The notes beneath the pieces are model-generated. The model made no database searches. It had not been told where the DNA came from and saw nothing but the letters and a program-made list of their open reading frames with translations. This document shows positions 7,058 through 17,670 of a stretch of DNA of 21,576 nucleotides, one piece after another. The stretch comes from Gaiellasilicea sp039914895. Its GTDB lineage: Bacteria; Actinomycetota; Thermoleophilia; Gaiellales; Gaiellaceae. Positions within the stretch are counted from its first letter, which is position 1. Every line of letters begins with the position of its first letter. Both the position numbers and the translations under genes were made by a program. The stretch covers positions 1-21,576 of the forward strand of contig JBDSOJ010000086.1 in assembly GCA_039914895.1 (NCBI GenBank). The letters run 5' to 3'.

Positions 7058-8209
7058 TCACAGCCGTCCGGCGGCCTCGACGAGCCTGCGCAGCCGGGTC
7101 GCGTGCGCAGCGGTCAGCTGCCCCGGCTCCAACCGCCACGTCCAGTTGCCGAGCGGCTCGCCAGGGGTGTTCATCCGTGCCTCGCTGCCGAGTCCGAGCA
7201 CGTCCTGGAGCGGGATCATCGCGAGCGCCGCGCGCGAGGAGAGCGCCAGCTCGATCAGCGTCCACGGTTTCCGCCGCGGGAAGTGCCCGCGCAGCGTGTC
7301 GGTGTCGTGCGTCGTTGTGTAGATGACCTGGTGGACGCGGTGGTTCTCGAAGCGGTGCGGATTCGAGGCCCGCCTCTGGAACGCCCAGAGCAGCACGACC
7401 ATCCCGGGGAAGCCGAGCCGGTCGCGCAACTCGACGACGTCGGGCGTGATCAGGCCGAGATCCTCCGCGATCACGGGCAGCCGGCCGAGCTCGGCCGAGG
7501 CCGCCTCGAAGACGGCCGCGCCGGGCCCGGGCAGCCAGTGACCCGCACGCGCGTCGAGCGCGCCGGCCGGGATCGCCCAGAACTCGGCGAAGCCGCGGAA
7601 GTGATCGATCCGCGTCAGGTCGAAGAGGGCCAGCGTCCGGCGCAGCCGCTCGATCCACCAGCGGTAGCCGTCGCAAGCGGCCGCGTCCCAGTCGAAGAGC
7701 GGGTTGCCCCAGTGCTGTCCGAGCGGGCCCAGCCTGTCCGGCGGCGCACCCGCGACGAGCTCGGGCAGGAAGAGCTCGGGGTGTGCGAGGTGGTCGACGC
7801 TTCCCTGGGCGACGTAGATCGGGACGTCGCCGATGAGCCGCACGCCACGCTCGCCGGCGTAGGCGCGCAGCGCCGACCACTCGCGCTCGAAGCGAACCTG
7901 AGCCGCGACGCTGCCGCCGGCGTCCGCCCAATCCTGGATCCAGAACGCGTTCGCCCGGCGGAATGCAGCCTGCGCGCGCGCCGAGACGGGCGCGTCGGGG
8001 TCGGCGAGGAAGCCGTCCCAGGCGGCGAACGCCGACGCGGCTGCGTAGGGTGAGCCGAGCTCGTCAGGTGGCCCGACCGGCAGCACCTGCCACCAGCTCT
8101 GGCCGGCGGCGGCGAGCCAGTCGACGAACGCGTACGCCTCGGCGTCGAGCTTCCCGCTCGGAAGCGAGGTCGGGTGCAGCACGACGCCGCTGGATCGTCG
8201 AAGCTTCAT
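7058..8209 (-). CDS. malQ: 4-alpha-glucanotransferase (amylomaltase, GH77), compact form
   Basis: 383 aa from ATG 8209. Cytoplasmic enzyme moving alpha-1,4-glucan segments between maltodextrins. GH77 markers: 'SSGVVLHPTSLPS' at the N-terminus, 'QVLPVGPP', nucleophile Asp202 in 'LTRIDHFRGF', acid/base Glu249 in 'VIAEDLG', Asp302 in 'TTTHDTDTLRG', and the C-terminal 'RMNTPGEPLGNWTWRL'. It is shorter than usual (about 500 aa). Segments normally found after 'SPYAAASAFA' and between 'THDTDTLRG' and 'PWTLIELALSS' are reduced or absent, while the frame is intact. Divergent from glgE with 41 bp between start codons, so the two may be co-regulated. The broken MarR gene follows it. Confidence 0.92.
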   Translation of the reverse strand: MKLRRSSGVVLHPTSLPSGKLDAEAYAFVDWLAAAGQSWWQVLPVGPPDELGSPYAAASAFAAWDGFLADPDAPVSARAQAAFRRANAFWIQDWADAGGSVAAQVRFEREWSALRAYAGERGVRLIGDVPIYVAQGSVDHLAHPELFLPELVAGAPPDRLGPLGQHWGNPLFDWDAAACDGYRWWIERLRRTLALFDLTRIDHFRGFAEFWAIPAGALDARAGHWLPGPGAAVFEAASAELGRLPVIAEDLGLITPDVVELRDRLGFPGMVVLLWAFQRRASNPHRFENHRVHQVIYTTTHDTDTLRGHFPRRKPWTLIELALSSRAALAMIPLQDVLGLGSEARMNTPGEPLGNWTWRLEPGQLTAAHATRLRRLVEAAGRL

Positions 8210-8250
8210 CGCCTGTTTGCCGTTCGCCCTTCGCTAAAAGTCACCGAACC
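8210..8250. promoter_or_regulatory. Divergent malQ/glgE promoter region
   Basis: These 41 bases separate two divergent start codons and must carry, or overlap, both promoters unless they lie inside the genes. The only A/T-rich core is CTAAAAGT around 8234-8241; TAAAAG would leave ten bases before the glgE GTG. No Shine-Dalgarno sequence precedes glgE, and only a weak CAGGCG precedes malQ. Confidence 0.35.
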
Positions 8251-10061
8251 GTGCCCACACCGTCCGCCAAGCAACCGCCGCCCCGGATCCAGATCCAGGA
8301 CGTGCGCCCGCAGGTCGACTGCGGACGGTATCCCGTCAAGGTCACGGACGGCGACCGGGTCGCCGTCTCGGCGACGATCTTCAAGGACGGCCATGACATC
8401 CTTCGCGCAGTCGTTCGCTACCGCGCCGCCGGCTCGCGCAGGTGGCTCGAGGCGCCGCTCGAGCCTCTCGGCAACGACCGCTGGGCCGGCAGCTTCGAGC
8501 CCGTCGGTCTCGGTCGCTGGCACTACACGCTCGAGGCGTGGGTCGACCGCTACGCGACGCTGCTCGACGAGCTCGACCGCAAGCTGGCGGCCGGTCAGAC
8601 CGAGCTCGCCGGGGAGCTCTCCGAGGCGGCGGCGCTCTTCGGCCCGGGTGAGCTGGAGTCCTGGCGCGCGGCGGCCGCGAAGCTGGGCGCGAAGGAGCGC
8701 CACGGCAAGACGGGCCTCGACAAGCCGCTGGAGGCGGATGTCGAGCGCCTACGGGCTCGGTTTGGCTCCTGGTACGAGCTCTTCCCGCGCAGCTGGGGCG
8801 GCTTCAAGGGCGTCCAGAAGGAGCTGCCGCGGCTGGCCGAGCTCGGCTTCGACGTGATCTACCTGCCGCCGATCCACCCGATCGGCGTGACGAACCGGAA
8901 GGGCCGCAACAACGCGCTCACCGCGGCGAACGGCGATCCGGGCAGCCCCTGGGCGATCGGGGGAAACGAAGGCGGCCACGACGCGATCCATCCCGACCTC
9001 GGGACGCTGAAGGACTTCGACAACCTCGTCACGGCCGCACGCAAGGCCGGGCTCGAGCTCGCGCTCGACTTCGCGATCCAGTGCTCGCCCGACCACCCCT
9101 GGCTCACGGAGCACCCGGAGTGGTTCAACCGCCGGCCGGACGGGACGCTCAAGTACGCCGAGAACCCACCCAAGCGCTACCAGGACATCTACAACGTCAA
9201 CTTCGACTCGGAGGACTGGCCGGGGCTGTGGGAGGCGCTGCGCGACGTCGTTCTGCACTGGTGCCGCCACGGTGTCCGCGCCTTCCGCGTCGACAACCCG
9301 CACACGAAGTCGGTGCCCTTCTGGGAGTGGCTGATCGCCGAGGTGCGCGCCGAGTTTCCGGACACAGTCCTCTTCGCGGAGGCGTTCACGCGGCCGGCGA
9401 TGATGACGACGCTCGCGAAGATTGGCTTCAGCCAGTCCTACACGTACTTCACCTGGAAGAACACGAAGGCGGAGCTGGCCGAGTTCCTCTCCCAGCAGCT
9501 CGAGTGGTCGTCCTACTACCGCCCGAACTTCTTCGCGAACACGCAAGACATCCTCCACGAATACCTCCAGCAGGGCGGCCGCCCGGCCTTCGAGCTGCGG
9601 CTCGTGCTCGCCGCGACGCTGTCGCCCTCGTACGGGATCTACTCCGGCTTCGAGCATTGCGAGAACATTCCCGTCGCGCCCGGAAGCGAGGAGTACCTCG
9701 ACTCGGAGAAGTACGAGGTGAAGCAACGCGCGCTCGACGGGCCGCTGCTGCCGCTCGTAAAGCGGCTGAACGAGATCAGGCGCGCCGAGCCCGCGCTGCA
9801 GCGCTTCGAGAACCTGCGCCTGCTCGACACGCACGGCGAGCACGTCCTCGCATACTTCAAGGCGCCGAACATCGCGGTCGCGGCCAACCTCGATCCGAAG
9901 CGTCCGCGGGAGGACGTGGTCGTCGTCCCGGCCGGGCTCGGGCTGCCGGAGGCGTTTCCCGTCCGCGACCTCCTCACCGGCGAGCGCTACCGCTGGCGGA
10001 TCGGCCGCAACTACGTCGGTCTCGCCCCCGGCGGCGCGCATGTGATGAAGATCGGCGCGAC

Positions 10062-10065
<4 letters not shown>
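8251..10065 (+). CDS. glgE: Alpha-1,4-glucan:maltose-1-phosphate maltosyltransferase (GH13_3)
   Basis: 604 aa from GTG 8251. Uses maltose 1-phosphate to extend alpha-1,4-glucan by two glucose units, releasing phosphate. Domains: an N-terminal beta domain ('FKDGHDILRAVVRYR', about 44-58), a helical insert (about 100-165), a GH13 barrel and a C-terminal beta domain. Catalytic residues fit GlgE: Asp348 ('AFRVDNPHTKSVPFWEW', nucleophile), Glu377 ('FAEAFTRPAMM', acid/base) and Asp433 ('QDILHEYL'). 'ALDFAIQCSPDHPWL' and 'YTYFTWKNTKAE' are GlgE-specific. Somewhat shorter than characterised enzymes (about 660-700 aa). The frame is open further upstream, but that region is malQ antisense; GTG 8251 is the first start clear of malQ. 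The stop overlaps the treS ATG (ATGA). Confidence 0.95.
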
Positions 10066-11733
<1,668 letters not shown>

Positions 11734-11744
<11 letters not shown>

Positions 11745-13140
11745 CCTGAAGAGCCGCATCGCGAGCGGCGACCTCCACTTCCTCGACGGGCTCGTGCTGC
11801 TCGGGACGATCGCGTCGCAGCGCTGGTTCGGCGGCAAGTCGAAGGACGTGCTCGACGCCCGCGTCCTCGACGCGGCGGTGACGCAGGGTGAGCCGCCGAT
11901 CCTCGCGCTTGCGGTCGTCGAGGTGCGCTACGGCCTGCAGACGCACGACCTCTACCACCTCCCGCTCGGGTTCCGCCCCACGGGGGACGGCTGGCGCGAG
12001 TCGCTGATCGCCGAGACGGAAGGGTGGGTCGCCTACGACGCGATCGCCGACCCGGAGCTCGCGCGGCGGATGCTGGAGCTGATGCGGACCGACTCGGTGC
12101 TCGAGACCGGCGAGGCGACGATCGTCTTTCGGTCGACGGGCGAGCTGCCGGCCGAGATCGAGTCGTCGCGGGCCATGGGCGGCGAGCAGTCGAACAGCTC
12201 GCTCGTGCTCGACGAGCGGCTCGTCCTCAAGCTCTACCGCCGAATCGCGCCCGGGATGAACCCTGAGCTCGAGGTGCTGCGCTTCCTCACCGAGCGCGGC
12301 TTCGAGCACACCGCCGCGCTCGAGGGCTTCATCGCCTACGAGGGGCGGCCGCTCGAGGCGACGCTGGCGATCGTGCAGGAGTTCGTGCCGTCGAAGGGCG
12401 ACGGCTGGAAGCTCGCGCTCGACACGCTCGCCGGCGGCGAGCCCAACTGGCTCCCCGAGCGCGCGCGCCGGCTCGGCGAGGTGACGGCGCTGCTGCACAA
12501 CGCGCTCGCGTCCGACCCGAGCGACCCGCAGTTCGCGCCCGAGGAGCCGAGCACCGAGGCGCTCGCGCTGCTCTCCGCCTCCATCGACGAGGAGATCGAG
12601 AGCGTCTTCACCTCGCTGCCCGAGACGGAGGCGCTCGAGCACGTCCGTGGCCGCGGCGAGGAGGTGCGCGACCACCTGCGCCTGCTGACGAACGTCGGCC
12701 ACGTCGGCCGCGTCATTCGCACGCACGGCGACTACCACCTCGGCCAGGCGCTCTGGACGGACGAGGACGACTGGCTGATCCTCGACTTCGAGGGCGAGCC
12801 GGCGCGCTCCGTTCCCGAGCGGCGGCGCAAGACCTCGCCGCTGCGGGACGTCGCCGGGATGCTGCGCTCGTTCGCGTATGGGGCGTCGGCGGCGCAGATC
12901 CAGCGGAACGTCGAACCGCCCGAGGACTGGGAGCAGCGCTGCCGGTCGGAGTTCCTCGACGGCTACCTCGACACCGCCGACCCGGCGCTGCTGCCGTCGA
13001 GCCGGGACCAGGTCGAGCGGCTCCTGACCGTGTTCGAGCTCGAGAAGGCCGTCTACGAGCTGCGCTACGAGCTGAACAACCGTCCCGACTGGGTTGCGAT
13101 CCCGGTCGCCGGGGTCCTGCGCATGCTGGAGCAGGCGTGA
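11734..13140 (+). CDS. mak: Maltokinase (Pep2/Mak)
   Basis: 468 aa from ATG 11734, with AGGA eight bases upstream inside treS. Phosphorylates maltose with ATP to maltose 1-phosphate, the GlgE donor. The N-terminal cap has 'SQRWFGGKSKDV' (28-39). The aminoglycoside-phosphotransferase-like kinase fold shows a nucleotide-binding 'GGEQSNSSLVL' loop (149-159), Lys166 in 'LVLKLYRR', catalytic 'HGDYHLGQ' (331-338, Asp333) and the metal-binding 'DFEGEP' (351-356). C-terminal 'FELEKAVYELRYELNNRPDW' is typical of the family. Length is normal. It completes TreS-Mak-GlgE in consecutive genes; 67 bp follow before glgB. Confidence 0.95.
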
Positions 13141-13177
13141 GCGTAGGCTTGACGGAGCTCACCAGACGAGCGGAGGT

Positions 13178-13192
13178 GCCGGCTTTGCCGGC
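13178..13192 (+). promoter_or_regulatory. Small hairpin in the glgB leader
   Basis: GCCGGC-TTT-GCCGGC forms a six-base-pair stem with a three-base loop. It sits three bases before GGAG (13196-13199), the ribosome binding site that lies eight bases from the glgB GTG. It could influence access to the ribosome or block 3' decay. In GC-rich DNA such a stem can occur by chance. Confidence 0.3.
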
Positions 13193-13207
13193 GGTGGAGC
13201 GGGAACA

Positions 13208-15076
13208 GTGAAGCTCGGCGAGCTCGATCTCCATCTCGCGGGCGAGGGCCGCCACGAGCGGATCTACGAGCGGCTCGGGGCGCACCTCACAGACGACGGC
13301 GTCTCCTTCGCCGTCTGGGCGCCGAACGCCCGGGCGGTCTCGGTGGTCGGCGACTGGAACCTCTGGGACGGCCGCACCCAGCAGCTCGAGGCGCAAGGCT
13401 CGTCCGGGCTCTGGGCCGCGATCGTCCCCGAGGCCTCCGAGGGCGACGCGTACAAGTACGAGGTGCACGGCGCCGACGATCAGCTGCGCCTGAAGGCCGA
13501 CCCGTTCGCGTTTCACGCCGAAGTTCCGCCGAAGACGGCGTCGCGGATCTACCGATCCCGCTACGAGTGGGCGGATGACGCGTGGCTCGAGCGGCGGCGC
13601 AGTGCCGACCAGCTGCGGGAACCGATCTCGATCTACGAGGTGCACGCCGAGTCGTGGCGGCTCGGCCTCGGCTGGAAGGAGCTCGCCGAGCAGCTCGTCG
13701 CCTATGTCGGCGACCTCGGCTTCACCCACGTCGAGTTCATGCCGGTGATGCACCACCCGTTCTCTGGCTCCTGGGGCTACCAGGTGACCGGCTTCTATGC
13801 GCCCGTCTCGACGATGGGCGAGCCGGACGAGTTCCGCGCACTCGTCGACGCGCTCCACCAGGCCGGAATCGGCGTCATCCTCGACTGGGTACCGGCGCAC
13901 TTCCCACGCGACGAGTTCGCGCTCGCGCGCTTCGACGGCACCGCTCTCTACGAGCACGAGGATCCGCGTCGCGGCTCGCATCCCGACTGGGGCACACTGA
14001 TCTTCAACCTCGGTCGCAACGAGGTGCGCAACTTCCTGCTCGCGAACGCGCTCTACTGGCTGCGCGAGTACCACGCCGACGGGCTGCGGGTGGACGCGGT
14101 CGCGTCGATGCTGTACCTCGACTACTCGCGCAAGCAGGGGGAGTGGGTGCCGAACGCCCACGGCGGCCGTGAGGACCTCGAGGCGGTCTCGTTCCTGCGC
14201 GAGCTGAACGAGGTCGCCTACGGCCGCGAGCCGGGCGCGATGACGGTCGCGGAAGAGTCGACCGCCTGGCCCGGCGTCTCGCGGCCGGTGTATCTCGGCG
14301 GGCTCGGCTTCGGGCACAAGTGGAACATGGGTTGGATGCACGACACGCTCGAGTACGTCTCCAAGGAGCCCGTCCATCGCCGCTTCCACCACCACGAGCT
14401 GACCTTCTCGACGGTCTACGCCTGGAACGAGAACTTCGTCCTGCCGCTCTCCCACGACGAGGTCGTGCACGGGAAGCGCTCGCTGCTCGGCAGAATGCCC
14501 GGCGACCGTTGGCAGCGCTTCGCGAACCTGCGCGCGCTCTACGGCTACATGTGGGCGCATCCCGGCAAGCAGCTCCTCTTCATGGGCTGCGAGTTCGCGC
14601 AGGAGAAGGAGTGGAGCGAGCCAGCCGGTTCGCTCGACTGGCACCTGCTCGACGAGCCCGATCACGCGGGCATGCTCGCGCTCGTCCGCGACCTCAACGC
14701 CGCCTACGCGGAGGAGCCGGCGCTGTGGCAGCTCGACCACTCGCACGAGGGGTTCCTTTGGCTGGAGCCGAACGCGGTGAGCGAGAACGTGCTCGCGTTC
14801 GCGCGGCGCACCGAGGGCGGGAAGCGCTGGGTCGTCGTCGCCTGCAACTTCGCTCCGGTGGTGCGCGAGGGCTGGCGGATCGGCCTGCCGCGGGCCGGTA
14901 CGTGGCGGGAGGTCCTGAATACCGACTCGCGCTTCTACGGGGGCTCAGATGTCGGCAACGGCCTCGGGATCGAGGCCGAGAAGCTGTCGTGGAACGAGCA
15001 GAAGCACTCGGCCGAGATCACGTTGCCGCCCCTCGGCGTCGTCTGGCTTATCCCGGGCGTGCCGCCCAGCGGGTGA
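13208..15076 (+). CDS. glgB: 1,4-alpha-glucan branching enzyme (GH13)
   Basis: 622 aa from GTG 13208, chosen because GGAG lies eight bases upstream. Introduces alpha-1,6 branches into glucan made by GlgE or GlgA. Starts with one carbohydrate-binding beta domain (CBM48, about 25-115: 'FAVWAPNARAVSVVGDWNLW'), so it lacks the extra N1 domain of the about 730-aa enterobacterial enzymes. Barrel motifs: 'IYEVHAESWR' (142-151), 'GVILDWVPAHFP', nucleophile Asp296 in 'DGLRVDAVASMLYLDY', acid/base at Glu349/350 in 'TVAEESTAWPGVSRP', and Asp417 in 'PLSHDEVVHGK'. C-terminal beta domain ends 'LPPLGVVWLIPG'. It follows mak by 67 bp and stands apart from the overlapping gene groups on either side. Confidence 0.97.
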   Translation: MKLGELDLHLAGEGRHERIYERLGAHLTDDGVSFAVWAPNARAVSVVGDWNLWDGRTQQLEAQGSSGLWAAIVPEASEGDAYKYEVHGADDQLRLKADPFAFHAEVPPKTASRIYRSRYEWADDAWLERRRSADQLREPISIYEVHAESWRLGLGWKELAEQLVAYVGDLGFTHVEFMPVMHHPFSGSWGYQVTGFYAPVSTMGEPDEFRALVDALHQAGIGVILDWVPAHFPRDEFALARFDGTALYEHEDPRRGSHPDWGTLIFNLGRNEVRNFLLANALYWLREYHADGLRVDAVASMLYLDYSRKQGEWVPNAHGGREDLEAVSFLRELNEVAYGREPGAMTVAEESTAWPGVSRPVYLGGLGFGHKWNMGWMHDTLEYVSKEPVHRRFHHHELTFSTVYAWNENFVLPLSHDEVVHGKRSLLGRMPGDRWQRFANLRALYGYMWAHPGKQLLFMGCEFAQEKEWSEPAGSLDWHLLDEPDHAGMLALVRDLNAAYAEEPALWQLDHSHEGFLWLEPNAVSENVLAFARRTEGGKRWVVVACNFAPVVREGWRIGLPRAGTWREVLNTDSRFYGGSDVGNGLGIEAEKLSWNEQKHSAEITLPPLGVVWLIPGVPPSG

Positions 15077-15100
15077 CGCAAGGCGGTCGGACGCCGTGGG

Positions 15101-15106
15101 TAGGGT
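15101..15106 (+). promoter_or_regulatory. Candidate -10 element (TAGGGT) for the ABC exporter genes
   Basis: TAGGGT fits TANNNT and is followed by exactly six bases (GGCGGG) and the ATG at 15113. The gap after glgB is 36 bp. The arrangement suggests a leaderless internal promoter for the transporter genes. No convincing -35 box; GC-rich context makes chance matches possible. Confidence 0.35.
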
Positions 15107-15112
15107 GGCGGG

Positions 15113-16099
15113 ATGGAGCGGGCGAACAGCATCGAGGTCGAGGGGCTCGTCCGGGAGTTCAAGAAGGGGCCGCGCGCGGTGGACGGGATCGACCTCCGCG
15201 TCGAGCCCGGCGAGATCTACGGCTTCCTTGGCCCGAACGGGGCCGGCAAGTCGACGACCGTGCTGATGCTGACGACGCTGCTGCCGCCCACGGCCGGGAC
15301 GGCGCGCGTCGGCGGCTACGACGTCGTCAAGGAGGGGCCGAAGGTGCGGAGCGTGATCGGCGCGGCGCTGCAGGAGGCGGCGCTCGACCCGATGCTGACC
15401 GGGCGTGACCATCTGCGGCTTCAGTCGACGCTGCAGGGGATCTCCCGCGCCGAGCGCAAGCCGCGGTCGCAGGAGCTGCTCGACCGCGTCGGCCTGAGCG
15501 AGGCAGCCGACCGCAAGGTCGGCGGGTACTCGGGCGGGATGAAGCGCCGGCTCGACCTCGCGCTTGCGTTGGTACACCGGCCGCGGATCCTCTTTCTGGA
15601 CGAGCCGACGACCGGGCTCGACATCCAAAGCCGCACCGCTCTCTGGGAGGAGGTCGCGCGGCTCGCCGGCGAGGACGGCGTCACGGTCTTCCTGACTACG
15701 CAGTACCTCGAGGAGGCGGACGTGCTCGCGAACCGGGTCGGGATCATCGACCACGGGCACATCGTCGCCGAGGGTACGCCGCAGGAGCTCAAGGCCGAGA
15801 TCGGGCTGCCGAGCGTCCACGCGACTCCGGTCGAGGCAGCCGATCGCGCTCGGCTCGCCGCCGCGCTCGCGCCCTACGGCGAGTCGCTCGACGGCGGCAC
15901 GGGCGAGGTCGTCGTCCGGTTGCGCGAGGGGCTCGCCGGGCTGCCGGCGGTCGTCCGCGCCGTCGACGACGCCGGCCTCACGCTCGCGAGCCTCGAGATC
16001 CAGGCGCCCTCGCTCGACGACGTCTTCCTCGCCAAGACCGGTCGTTCGCTCGAGGGCGCGGCGGAGGACGAGCCCGACGTGGCCGAGCCCGCGGCGTGA
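15113..16099 (+). CDS. ABC transporter ATP-binding protein, DrrA-like exporter subfamily
   Basis: 328 aa from ATG 15113. Cytoplasmic ATPase powering the two permeases encoded next. Walker A 'GPNGAGKST' (40-48), signature 'YSGGMKRRLDLALAL' (139-153), Walker B 'ILFLDEP' (159-165). The switch position reads 'TTQYLEEAD' (Gln197 instead of the common His), as in DrrA-type drug/lipid exporters. The C-terminal about 90 residues, ending in 'APSLDDVFLAKTGRSL', match the extension seen in that subfamily. Substrate unknown: DrrA relatives export antibiotics, lipids or polysaccharide precursors. It is embedded between glgB and treZ, so a glucan- or trehalose-related export role is possible but is only inferred. 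The stop overlaps the next GTG (GTGA). Confidence 0.93.
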   Translation: MERANSIEVEGLVREFKKGPRAVDGIDLRVEPGEIYGFLGPNGAGKSTTVLMLTTLLPPTAGTARVGGYDVVKEGPKVRSVIGAALQEAALDPMLTGRDHLRLQSTLQGISRAERKPRSQELLDRVGLSEAADRKVGGYSGGMKRRLDLALALVHRPRILFLDEPTTGLDIQSRTALWEEVARLAGEDGVTVFLTTQYLEEADVLANRVGIIDHGHIVAEGTPQELKAEIGLPSVHATPVEAADRARLAAALAPYGESLDGGTGEVVVRLREGLAGLPAVVRAVDDAGLTLASLEIQAPSLDDVFLAKTGRSLEGAAEDEPDVAEPAA

Positions 16100-16872
16100 G
16101 CGATGTCCTCGCGCAAGTCGGCGCGGTTGCGCGCCGCTCGATCGTCCGCACGAGCCGCCAGCCGGCGGCGGTCGTCTTTCCGCTGATCTTCCCGATGCTG
16201 CTCCTGCTCGTCAATTCCGGCGGCCTCGACGCGTCGACGAAGCTACCCGGCTTCCCGACCGACTCCTTCGTCGCGTTCGCGCTGGCGGTTCCGTTCATCC
16301 AGGGCGCGCTCTTCTCGACGATGAACGCGGGGACGGACCTCGCCAAGGACATCCAGACGGGCTTCCTGAACAGGCTCTCGCTCACCTCGATGCGCGGCGC
16401 CGCGCTGATTGCGGGCCAGCTCGCCGGGGCCGTCGTCCTCGGGCTCGTCCAGGCGACGTTCTACATCGCCGTCGGCCTGATCGTCGGCGTCGACTTCGCG
16501 GCCGGCGTGCTCGGGATTCTCGTGCTCCTCGCCTTCTCTGCCCTGATCTCGGTCAGCTTCGGCGCCCTCGGTCTCTTCCTCGCGCTTCGCACCGGCTCGG
16601 GCGAGGCGATCCAGGGTCTCTTCCCGCTCCTCTTCGTCTTCCTCTTCCTCTCGTCGATGAACACGCCCAGAGACCTGATCGACGTCGACTGGTTCCGCTT
16701 CGTCGCGACGGTGAACCCGGTTTCGTACCTGATCGAGTGTGTCCGCAGCCTGATCATCGGCGGCTGGGACGGGGAGGCGCTGGCGCTCGGTTTCGGCCTT
16801 GCAGTCGTGATCGGGATCCTCGCGACCTCGGTCGCTACGCTCGCGCTCAAACAGCGGCTGGTGCGGACGTGA
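16096..16872 (+). CDS. ABC-2 type transporter permease (first of two)
   Basis: 258 aa from GTG 16096, overlapping the ATPase stop as GTGA. About six membrane helices: an N-terminal cytoplasmic stretch ('VARRSIVRTSRQPAAV'), a helix at about 24-40, and later long hydrophobic segments such as 'AALIAGQLAGAVVLGLVQAT' and 'GILVLLAFSALISVSFGALG'. The loop 'TDLAKDIQTGFLNRLSLTSM' and the late 'VATVNPVSYLIECVRSLIIG' are hallmarks of DrrB-like ABC-2 permeases. It probably forms a heterodimer with the next product. Its stop again overlaps the next start. Confidence 0.9.
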   Translation: MSDVLAQVGAVARRSIVRTSRQPAAVVFPLIFPMLLLLVNSGGLDASTKLPGFPTDSFVAFALAVPFIQGALFSTMNAGTDLAKDIQTGFLNRLSLTSMRGAALIAGQLAGAVVLGLVQATFYIAVGLIVGVDFAAGVLGILVLLAFSALISVSFGALGLFLALRTGSGEAIQGLFPLLFVFLFLSSMNTPRDLIDVDWFRFVATVNPVSYLIECVRSLIIGGWDGEALALGFGLAVVIGILATSVATLALKQRLVRT

Positions 16873-17636
16873 GGCTGTGGCCGGTCGCGTCGGGGGTTGC
16901 GTGGCGGACGCTGAAGAACGTCTTCACGAACCCGTCGCTCTTCTTCCCGTCACTGATCTTCCCGCTCTTCTTTTTCACCGCCTTCGCCGGCGGGCTCTCG
17001 CAGGTCGCGGACGTGCCGGGCTTCGACTTCGAGCCGGGGTACACGGCGTTCCAGTTCTGCTTCGTCCTGATCCAGTCGGCGGCGTTCGGCGGCGTCTTCA
17101 CCGGCTTCGGGATTGCGCGCGACTTCGAGTCCGGATTCTCCCGGCGGCTACTGCTCGCGGCGCCGAACCGGAGTGGGATCGTGCTCGGCTACGCCCTCGC
17201 GGCGCTCGTGCGCTGGGCGGTGACAGCGGCCGTGCTCACCGTGGTCGCGCTCGTCGCGGGGATGAACGTCTTCGGCGGTGCCGCGGACGTCTTCGGCATG
17301 TACGCGCTCGCGCTCCTGATCAATGTCGCCGGGCTGCTCTGGGCCTGCGGTGTCGCGATGCGCTTCCGAACGATCCAGGCCGGCCCGGTGATGCAGATGC
17401 CGGTGTTCCTGATCCTCTTCTTCGCGCCCGTCTACGTGCCGTTGACGCTGCTGACGGGCTGGCTCGAGGCGGTCGCGACGCTGAACCCGCTCACCTATGT
17501 GCTCGAGGCGACCCGCAGCATGCTCGCCGGGGACGAGATCCACATCCTCTTGGCCTTCGGGATCGCCGTCGGCCTCGTGGCGCTCTTCGCGCTCTGGTCG
17601 CTCCGCAGCCTGCGCAGCGCGGAGGCGGCCGGCTAG
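16869..17636 (+). CDS. ABC-2 type transporter permease (second of two)
   Basis: 255 aa from GTG 16869, overlapping the first permease stop (GTGA). Same fold as its neighbour: N-terminal 'VAWRTLKNVFTNPSLFFPSL', a first helix, 'GIARDFESGFSRRLLLAAPN' as the coupling-loop motif, several helices, then 'VATLNPLTYVLEATRSMLAG' and a last helix before 'WSLRSLRSAEAAG'. The shared motifs suggest an ancient duplication, and the two likely act as a heterodimer. The longer open frame upstream lies within the first permease gene. 34 bp follow before treZ. Confidence 0.9.
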   Translation: MRLWPVASGVAWRTLKNVFTNPSLFFPSLIFPLFFFTAFAGGLSQVADVPGFDFEPGYTAFQFCFVLIQSAAFGGVFTGFGIARDFESGFSRRLLLAAPNRSGIVLGYALAALVRWAVTAAVLTVVALVAGMNVFGGAADVFGMYALALLINVAGLLWACGVAMRFRTIQAGPVMQMPVFLILFFAPVYVPLTLLTGWLEAVATLNPLTYVLEATRSMLAGDEIHILLAFGIAVGLVALFALWSLRSLRSAEAAG

Positions 17637-17658
17637 GCTCGGCGCCGCAGCGGTCGGG

Positions 17659-17664
17659 TACCGT
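17659..17664 (+). promoter_or_regulatory. Candidate -10 element (TACCGT) for treZ
   Basis: TACCGT fits TANNNT and stands exactly six bases before the treZ GTG at 17671, the same spacing as for the ABC genes. There is no Shine-Dalgarno sequence in the 34-bp gap. A leaderless start is plausible; chance is not excluded. Confidence 0.3.
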
Positions 17665-17670
17665 CGCGGC

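Noticed and set aside
8222..8249. GTTCG...CGAAC inverted repeat between malQ and glgE as an operator
   Set aside because: Arms of only five bases with an 18-base spacer are expected by chance in GC-rich DNA.
13149..13154. TTGACG as a -35 box for glgB
   Set aside because: No -10-like hexamer at 16-18 bases downstream (GGAGGT occupies that place).
15695..15703. Gln in place of the switch His in the ABC ATPase ('TTQYLEEAD')
   Set aside because: This is normal for DrrA-type ATPases, so it is not a sign of inactivation.
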